This document shows positions 1-4,312 of a stretch of 5,639 nucleotides of DNA, in pieces. Source of the stretch: Victivallales bacterium (GTDB lineage Bacteria; Verrucomicrobiota; Lentisphaeria; Oligosphaerales; Oligosphaeraceae). Positions within the stretch are counted from its first letter, which is position 1; each line of letters opens with the position of its first letter. Location of the stretch: assembly GCA_017615955.1 (NCBI GenBank), contig JAFZZD010000821.1:1-5639 (forward strand). Reading direction: 5' to 3'. The notes under the pieces are model-generated. The model was not told the DNA's origin. It made no database searches and was given only the letters and a program-made list of their open reading frames with translations. The position numbers and the translations under genes were made by a program.

Positions 1-7
1 CTAGCGG

Positions 8-508
8 TTAAAAGGTTACATGCAAATCAGACAATATTTCCTTCAGCCTCTCCTTTGCACGGAAAATCCTGACTTTCACCAGGCTCTCCGACACCCCCGT
101 CTGGTAGGCGATCTCCTTTATTGAAAGCTCACCGATCTGGAAAAGGGTATATGCCTCGCTGAGCATTGGCGGCAATTGCGCGAATGCCTGGTTCAGGCGC
201 TTGCGCAGATACTCCACGTCCGAAGCAGGCGTGGGGTCCTTTCTGGCCCCCAAGCTCTCCGCGCTGATGTCCTCCACCAGCTCTTCACGCTTGCTGTCCC
301 TAATCTTATTGCGCCGCAGGTTGCGGGCTATGGTGAAGACCAGCCCCGACACTGCGGATTCATCGTCTTGCAAGTCATCGCGCATGGACCAGATTTTAAC
401 AAATGTGTCCTGCACCAGGTCGCAGGCCTCCGCGTATGGGCTGCCCGTGGACACAAGCCAGTTGGTCAATTTAGGCGCCAATCTATTGTAATATTCCTCA
501 ATGGTCAT
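8..508 (-). CDS. ECF-type RNA polymerase sigma factor (sigma-70 family group 4) at the end of the T3SS cluster
   Basis: This 166-residue protein has the two-domain form of an extracytoplasmic-function sigma factor. Region 2 spans about 8-75, with DLVQDTFVKIW (30-40) in the core-binding helix and LVFTIARNLRRNKIRDSKR (56-74) in the -10 recognition part. Region 4 spans about 103-158, with LPPMLSEAY, and the helix-turn-helix LSIKEIAYQTGVSESLVKVRIFRAKERL (128 to 155) that reads the -35 element. Regions 1.1 and 3 are absent, and there is no C-terminal extension. ATG 508 lies 6 nt after the sctU stop, with at best a weak SD (TAGG), so it looks co-transcribed with the sct genes. It probably controls the T3SS or its effectors, as HrpL does in Pseudomonas syringae, but that is inference. 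No anti-sigma gene is in the window, though one could follow, since the window ends 7 nt after its stop. Confidence 0.93.
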   Translation of the reverse strand: MTIEEYYNRLAPKLTNWLVSTGSPYAEACDLVQDTFVKIWSMRDDLQDDESAVSGLVFTIARNLRRNKIRDSKREELVEDISAESLGARKDPTPASDVEYLRKRLNQAFAQLPPMLSEAYTLFQIGELSIKEIAYQTGVSESLVKVRIFRAKERLKEILSDLHVTF

Positions 509-514
509 TGCCTA

Positions 515-1609
515 CTAATCCAGCGTAATTGAATCCAGTTCTTCCTCTTCCTTCTTGGCGTCCTGCAGTTTCTTGACCCACTTGAGCACTTCGGCGACGG
601 GTTCGATGAGGTCATTTGGAATCAAGTCATCCACCCTGCCCTTCTCCCACAATGCATGCGCCAGGGGCACATTCTCCATTATGGGAATGCCTTCCTCCAG
701 TGCGGTTTCCCTAATAATCTTTGCCACATCGTCGGCGCCCGCCACAACGATATATGGGAGCAAAGCCTCCTCCACATTGTAGCGTATGCCGATTGCCAGA
801 TGCGTGGGGTTCGTGACCACCACATTCGCCTTCTTGGTGGCGACCTGCGGAGCAGGGCCATTCAGGATTTCATTGCGGAAATCACGCTGTGCCTGCTTGA
901 CTTCCTGGCTGCCCTCCATTTCCTTGTATTCGCGCTTGACTTCGTCCTTGGTCATCATCATCTCCTTGGTAAAGTTGCGTCCCTGGAAAAGACGGTCCAC
1001 CACCGCAATGACGATGTAACCGAATGCAGTGTAGTATGCCAGGCGCTTCATCATCAGCCGCAGGCATGGGAATATGTCGTCGATGGTTCCATAGCACATC
1101 ACCAGCAATTCAGGAATTGAGGCAAGTATGATCTTGTATATGAGATAGCCCAGGAACGTGACTTTCACCACATTCTTGAGAAACTCAAAAAGATTCTTCA
1201 TGGAGAAGATCTTCTTGGCACCCTCCACGGGATTCAGCTTGTTCAGGTCAGGCTTCAAGGGTTCGAGGGTGAAGAGGAAGCCAATCTGGAAGACGTTTGC
1301 CGCAATGCCCACCACGGCGGCCGCCAGCACGAAAAGGGCGGTGTACTTGCAGATGAATATGACCACCATCTTTGAGCCTTCCTGTATGGAGGCGACTGGC
1401 TTGTCCCCCAGACGCTGCCCCACAAAGGAAATCAGCACATGGAAATCCTCCACCAGAAGAATACAGCTTATCGCCACCAGGCAGAACATGACTATCAGCA
1501 GCGCGGTGGAGACAATGTCCTTGGAGGTGCAGACCTGCCCCTTCTCTCTAGCGTCCCGCAGCTTTTTCGCTGTCGGCATCTCAGTTTTTTCGCCGCCTTC
1601 GTCTGCCAT
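515..1609 (-). CDS. sctU: T3SS export switch protein SctU (YscU/FlhB family), autocleaving
   Basis: SctU is the inner-membrane switch protein. Its cytoplasmic domain cleaves itself and, with SctP, changes export from needle subunits to later substrates. The 364 residues are typical in length. The start EKTEMPTAKKLRDAREKGQV is the family signature. Four hydrophobic segments follow at about 32-54, 82-106, 146-172 and 187-206. The linker and cytoplasmic domain contain the autocleavage motif Asn-Pro-Thr-His at residues 267-270 (codons 811-800), intact within VVVTNPTHLAIGIRY, so cleavage between N267 and P268 is expected. The C-terminus is a short acidic tail after the PVAEVLKWV block. No Shine-Dalgarno is visible before ATG 1609, and the start lies 6 nt after the sctT stop, so re-initiation or coupling is likely. 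A flagellar FlhB is less likely because the neighbours are sctP-T in injectisome order and no flagellar gene is present. Confidence 0.95.
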   Translation of the reverse strand: MADEGGEKTEMPTAKKLRDAREKGQVCTSKDIVSTALLIVMFCLVAISCILLVEDFHVLISFVGQRLGDKPVASIQEGSKMVVIFICKYTALFVLAAAVVGIAANVFQIGFLFTLEPLKPDLNKLNPVEGAKKIFSMKNLFEFLKNVVKVTFLGYLIYKIILASIPELLVMCYGTIDDIFPCLRLMMKRLAYYTAFGYIVIAVVDRLFQGRNFTKEMMMTKDEVKREYKEMEGSQEVKQAQRDFRNEILNGPAPQVATKKANVVVTNPTHLAIGIRYNVEEALLPYIVVAGADDVAKIIRETALEEGIPIMENVPLAHALWEKGRVDDLIPNDLIEPVAEVLKWVKKLQDAKKEEEELDSITLD

Positions 1610-1615
1610 GGTTGT

Positions 1616-2398
1616 CTATGGGAGCAACAGTTTCTGCACTGGAACCAATATTGCGTTTTCCTTGGTGTAAATCAGCATGTCCATTATGAATGGCAAATAT
1701 ATGATCAGCATAGCCACTCCGAGGGCGGACTTCACAGGCATGGAAAGGAAGAACACGTTCAGCTGCGGTGCAGTGCGGTTCACCAGGCCCAGGCCCAATG
1801 TGGCCATGAACATGACTATGACCACCGGCGCGGCAATCACGATTGTGGTCTTCAGCATTCCGTCAAGGGTGGTTAGCATAAGCAAAGGCGCGTCATTGGC
1901 AAATGCGATCCCCTCCGAAAAAACAGGCCAGATCTTGTAGCTTTTGTACAAGGCAGTGAGAAACACGAGTATGATGCCAGCCACAAAAAACAATGTCGAT
2001 ACAATCTGGGTGAAGAAAATGCCGGTGGTGGAGACCTGTGCGCCACTTAAAGGCGAAAACACCTCGCCCATGGTGGCTCCGCGCTGGTTGTCAATGAAAT
2101 TGCCCACATTCTCCGCAATCCAGAACGGGATCGCGGCGAAGAAGCCCATGATGAAGCCAATCATCCCCTCCTTGACAGCAAGCAGCGCAAACATCAGGGT
2201 ACTGGGTTCGCCAGGAGGCATGCTGCCCAAAACACTAGGGATCATGAAAATTGAAAAGCCCAGAACGGCGGCACGACGGGCCACGCCTGGAATCATGGAT
2301 TCAGTAAGGGCGGGGCATATAGCGAAAGCCGCGCCTATCCTCGCCATGGACAATATTGCCGCCAAAATCAGACGATGAAATTCAATGTATGTCATCAT
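1616..2398 (-). CDS. sctT: T3SS export apparatus membrane protein SctT (YscT/FliR family)
   Basis: SctT is the single-copy subunit that caps the export gate with SctR and SctS. The 260 residues match the usual family length. Hydrophobic segments lie at about 11-30, 42-58, 68-95, 125-150, 183-204 and 224-243. Family blocks include the GNFIDNQRG stretch (about 99-107) and NRTAPQLNVFFLSMPVK (207-223), the strongest SctT/FliR signature. The protein begins MMT, so ATG 2398 and ATG 2395 are both possible. The first gives a 4-nt overlap with sctS. Only a weak G-rich SD (GGGG) is seen before it, so translation probably depends on coupling. A SctT start fused to SctS or SctU is not seen: the genes are separate. 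sctU follows after 6 nt. Confidence 0.95.
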   Translation of the reverse strand: MMTYIEFHRLILAAILSMARIGAAFAICPALTESMIPGVARRAAVLGFSIFMIPSVLGSMPPGEPSTLMFALLAVKEGMIGFIMGFFAAIPFWIAENVGNFIDNQRGATMGEVFSPLSGAQVSTTGIFFTQIVSTLFFVAGIILVFLTALYKSYKIWPVFSEGIAFANDAPLLMLTTLDGMLKTTIVIAAPVVIVMFMATLGLGLVNRTAPQLNVFFLSMPVKSALGVAMLIIYLPFIMDMLIYTKENAILVPVQKLLLP

Positions 2399-2664
2399 CG
2401 CCCCAGCAATGGAAAGTGCTTGAATATGTCCTGGGTGTAGAGAAGAAGCTGGCTTCCCATCCAGGAACTAGCCACCATCAACGTAATGGATATGGTAATC
2501 AACTTGACCGCAAAGCCCAAAGTCTGCTCCTGGATCTGCGTGAGGGCCTGAAGCAATGAAACGATGATACCAACCACTGTCGCAACTATGATCGGTATCA
2601 AAGACAACTTCAATATCAGTATCAGACAGGTCTGGGCGTAATCCAACAACTGAGCCTGATTCAT
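2395..2664 (-). CDS. sctS: T3SS export apparatus membrane protein SctS (YscS/FliQ family)
   Basis: SctS is the small two-helix subunit of the export gate, where several copies complete the SctR-SctT assembly. At 89 residues the length is typical. Two hydrophobic segments (about 12-37 and 51-72) flank the diagnostic polar loop QALTQIQEQT at 39-48, followed by LGFAVKL. This block is nearly invariant in SctS/FliQ proteins. The ATG at 2664 has AGGGAGA upstream at 2678-2672 with a 7-nt spacer. Its TGA stop overlaps the sctT start (ATGA, 4 nt), so the two are coupled. It is preceded by the only long gap in the cluster, which may allow expression to differ between sctPQR and sctSTU plus the sigma gene. 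Confidence 0.96.
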   Translation of the reverse strand: MNQAQLLDYAQTCLILILKLSLIPIIVATVVGIIVSLLQALTQIQEQTLGFAVKLITISITLMVASSWMGSQLLLYTQDIFKHFPLLGR

Positions 2665-2784
2665 AAATGCGTCTCCCTATTGTTTATCCACAAAACCATT
2701 GGCCTTGCAAGCATTTACCGCTGGCTAAAGCCAGCGGCTCCGATAGTTTGCAGCTGCGCAATAGTTTTGAAATTACCTCTAAAA
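2665..2784 (-). other. 120-bp non-coding gap between sctR and sctS
   Basis: Every other junction in the cluster is an overlap or at most 6 nt, so this gap stands out. It contains a perfect inverted repeat (2718-2737), a second small palindromic stretch (TTGC-AGCTGC-GCAA, 2748-2761), a short direct repeat atagttt (2743-2749 and 2762-2768), and the sctS ribosome binding site AGGGAGA (2678-2672). The end next to sctR is AT-rich. A 7-bp inverted repeat (taaatgc 2664-2670 with gcattta 2711-2717) could pair across the sctS ribosome binding site. No convincing promoter or gene is seen. The role is unknown: transcript processing, attenuation or a REP-like insertion are all possible. Confidence 0.7.
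2718..2737. repeat. Perfect 9-bp inverted repeat (hairpin) between sctR and sctS
   Basis: The sequence ccgctggct-aa-agccagcgg has two perfectly complementary 9-bp arms around 2 nt. In RNA the loop would open to about 4 nt. There is no T-run after it on either strand, so it is not a standard intrinsic terminator. Its compact GC-rich form resembles REP-type intergenic palindromes, but only one copy is in the window. It could instead stabilise or divide the long sct transcript. Confidence 0.85.
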
Positions 2785-3474
2785 TTAAATGTAGCTTCTA
2801 ACCAAACCTTGTATCAGCTGCGTCCAACCATCCACCATGACAAACAAGAGCAGTTTGAATGGCAGGGATATTGTGACCGGTGACACCATCATCATACCCA
2901 TTGCTAGCAGAATATTGCTTACAATGACATCAATTGCAATAAATGGCAAATACACCAGGAATCCAATCTGGAAGGCCTTGGTAAGTTCGCTGACACAAAA
3001 GCTGGGGATCAGGATGTAGAGGCTCTCCCCGTCCACCTTTGCTTCCTCCTGCCCATCCTGCGCCCAGAGGCGCTCCGCCGTGCTGACGAAGAATGCCCTT
3101 TCCTTCTCGCCTGTCTGCCTGAGAAGCCATTCCTTGAATGGTATGGCGGCCTTGGCGATGATGTCCGTTTCATAGAAAGGCTGGTCTTGGGTTGGGGCTG
3201 TATGGTTCTTTTGCCGCTCGGCCATGGCTGCCCTCTCCGTCTTGACAATTTCCCAGCTTCTATTGCAGACTGGCGCCATTATGTAGAATGTGATTATCAG
3301 GGCTAGCGCATTTATCACCATATTCGGAGGAATTGACTGAATACCCAGCGCGTTCCTGATCAGGGACATGACAACCACCAGCTTGAGATAGCTGGTGGCA
3401 ATCATTGCCAGAAATGGAACCAGCGAAAGGCCGACCAGCAGTACAATAAGGGCAAATGGATCTGTCTGGAACAT
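2785..3474 (-). CDS. sctR: T3SS export apparatus membrane protein SctR (YscR/FliP family)
   Basis: SctR is the main subunit of the export gate (SctR5-S4-T1) through which substrates cross the inner membrane. The 229-residue product shows the family layout: N-terminal hydrophobic segments (about 8-28 and 51-69), a polar loop (about 71-150) with FKEWL and the ERAFFVSTAERLW stretch, then ILIPSFCVSELTKAFQIGF, and two C-terminal hydrophobic segments ending in ISLPFKLLLFVMVDGWTQL. These are hallmark SctR/FliP blocks. I start it at ATG 3474, not the longer in-frame ATG at 3525. The later one has GGAGGAGA upstream, follows the sctQ stop by 1 nt, and begins with the usual short polar stretch before the first membrane helix. 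The upstream 17 residues would only read through the sctQ end. The polar loop seems slightly long for the family. It ends with TAA before an unusually long gap to sctS. Confidence 0.96.
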   Translation of the reverse strand: MFQTDPFALIVLLVGLSLVPFLAMIATSYLKLVVVMSLIRNALGIQSIPPNMVINALALIITFYIMAPVCNRSWEIVKTERAAMAERQKNHTAPTQDQPFYETDIIAKAAIPFKEWLLRQTGEKERAFFVSTAERLWAQDGQEEAKVDGESLYILIPSFCVSELTKAFQIGFLVYLPFIAIDVIVSNILLAMGMMMVSPVTISLPFKLLLFVMVDGWTQLIQGLVRSYI

Positions 3475-3475
3475 T

Positions 3476-4312
3476 TCAGAGTATCTCCTCCAATGCAAAA
3501 GCTGGCTGCTGCACAAGGGTGGCAAGACGCCCCCTGGCCAGTATTTTGCCTCTTCTCATCAAGACCAGCTCATTTGGCTGCGGTATTTCAGGCAATGTCT
3601 CCGAGGCGAACTGGCCGAAAGTGATCTGCATGGTCTCCGGTGCGCAGACCTGGAGCATCTCGCTTTTCTGGTCCTCCACCTGCCAAGTTGGCTGGGAGGA
3701 GCCGATTTCCGGCAACATAAGATAATCGCCGGCGGCGAGCCCCTCTATTTCATCCTCCTCCAATGTGAACGAGGCATAGACCGCCCTGGCCGCCCGCTCC
3801 ATTGAAAGAATGGAATCGTGATTCAAGTCAATGTACTTCAACACGCCGAGTGCACGATCCATGTCCGTGTCCACTTTCAGCACAAACGAGACAAGAGGCT
3901 TGCCATTCTGGCCGATGATTTCAAAACCAGTGGTGCCCTCCCTGTTTTCCGCAGGCGCCACGCCCAGGACATTCAACTGGCGCCTCAATGCGTTCTCCAA
4001 TATCTGGAACAGGGGGCCGCACTCCTTCTCAACCAAAGCCAGTTTCAGTGCGTCAGGCAGATTGTTCTTCACATCCCATAGGGTATGCAAGTCAGGGAAA
4101 GCCTCCCTGTTGCAAATGCCCAGGAAATTCTCCGCGTCGTCAAGACGCACGGCTATTCCCAGCACATCACGGAACGTGACGCCTGAACGACGCAGCACGC
4201 ATGGAGTATCCTTCCAGCGCACAGGCATTGCCCAGGCCGGCGAATCAAATATGGTTCCAGCGCCCGCCTTCTCCCAGGACGGCCATTTCTGCAACAGTTC
4301 AAACGCGTTCAT
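3476..4312 (-). CDS. sctQ: T3SS sorting-platform (C-ring) protein SctQ (YscQ/SpaO family), short and diverged
   Basis: This 278-residue protein is assigned as SctQ, the cytoplasmic pod protein of the sorting platform, which docks the ATPase complex and chaperone-bound substrates under the export gate. The call rests on its place between sctP and sctR and on a C-terminal SPOA-like pattern. Residues about 178-200 (VYASFTLEEDEIEGLAAGDY) match the strand, helix and L-x-x-GD turn of a SPOA domain. Residues 248-278 (ELVLMRRGKILARGRLATL, ending FALEEIL) match the end of a second SPOA. That second domain looks compact. The N-terminal 160 residues have no motif I recognise. It is a little shorter than most SctQ proteins (about 300 or more). 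The ATG at 4312 is supported by AGGAAGGG at 4328-4321 with an 8-nt spacer. The start overlaps the sctP end by 14 nt, suggesting translational coupling. Confidence 0.8.
   Translation of the reverse strand: MNAFELLQKWPSWEKAGAGTIFDSPAWAMPVRWKDTPCVLRRSGVTFRDVLGIAVRLDDAENFLGICNREAFPDLHTLWDVKNNLPDALKLALVEKECGPLFQILENALRRQLNVLGVAPAENREGTTGFEIIGQNGKPLVSFVLKVDTDMDRALGVLKYIDLNHDSILSMERAARAVYASFTLEEDEIEGLAAGDYLMLPEIGSSQPTWQVEDQKSEMLQVCAPETMQITFGQFASETLPEIPQPNELVLMRRGKILARGRLATLVQQPAFALEEIL
3484..3491 (-). promoter_or_regulatory. Ribosome binding site that decides the sctR start
   Basis: GGAGGAGA on the minus strand lies 9 nt before the ATG at 3474, inside the last codons of sctQ. It supports this start over the ATG at 3525 and implies sctQ-sctR coupling. 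Confidence 0.75.
3672..3681 (-). promoter_or_regulatory. Strong Shine-Dalgarno-like sequence inside sctQ, possible internal start for SctQ-C
   Basis: Within sctQ the minus strand reads AGGTGGAGGA, an extensive match to the anti-Shine-Dalgarno sequence. The next in-frame ATG is codon 219 (3658-3656), with a 13-nt spacer, longer than ideal. Starting there would give a 60-residue product covering the last SPOA-like segment. YscQ of Yersinia and SpaO of Salmonella are known to make such a C-terminal product from an internal start. No SD is seen before the other internal Met codons checked (171 and 199; only a weak GGAC before 151). The match could be a chance result of the codons for WQVEDQ. Confidence 0.35.

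Noticed and set aside
1..10. ctagcgg just after the sigma stop resembles one arm of the 2718-2737 hairpin (ccagcgg)
   Set aside because: Only 7 nt are visible and one differs; the partner arm, if any, lies outside the window.
1158..1670. 170-codon open frame on the plus strand opposite sctU
   Set aside because: Antisense to the strongly conserved SctU coding sequence and without protein-like features of its own.
2683..2710. Promoter-like pair TTGCAA (2710-2705) and GATAAA (2688-2683), 16 nt apart, on the minus strand before sctS
   Set aside because: Each box matches only 4 of 6 consensus bases and the implied start would fall inside the sctS ribosome binding site.
2661..2714. 17-codon minus-strand ORF in the sctR-sctS gap whose TGA overlaps the sctS ATG
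   Set aside because: Weak SD, very short, and such an ORF is expected by chance; a coupling leader peptide cannot be shown from one sequence.
515..3474. Flagellar export genes (fliP, fliQ, fliR, flhB)
   Set aside because: Contiguous SctP-Q-R-S-T-U order with a YscQ-type protein and no flagellar structural genes fits an injectisome better.
3475..3525. Longer sctR start at ATG 3525 giving 246 residues
   Set aside because: It would overlap sctQ by 50 nt, adds a polar, family-atypical N-terminus, and the strong SD site fits ATG 3474 instead.
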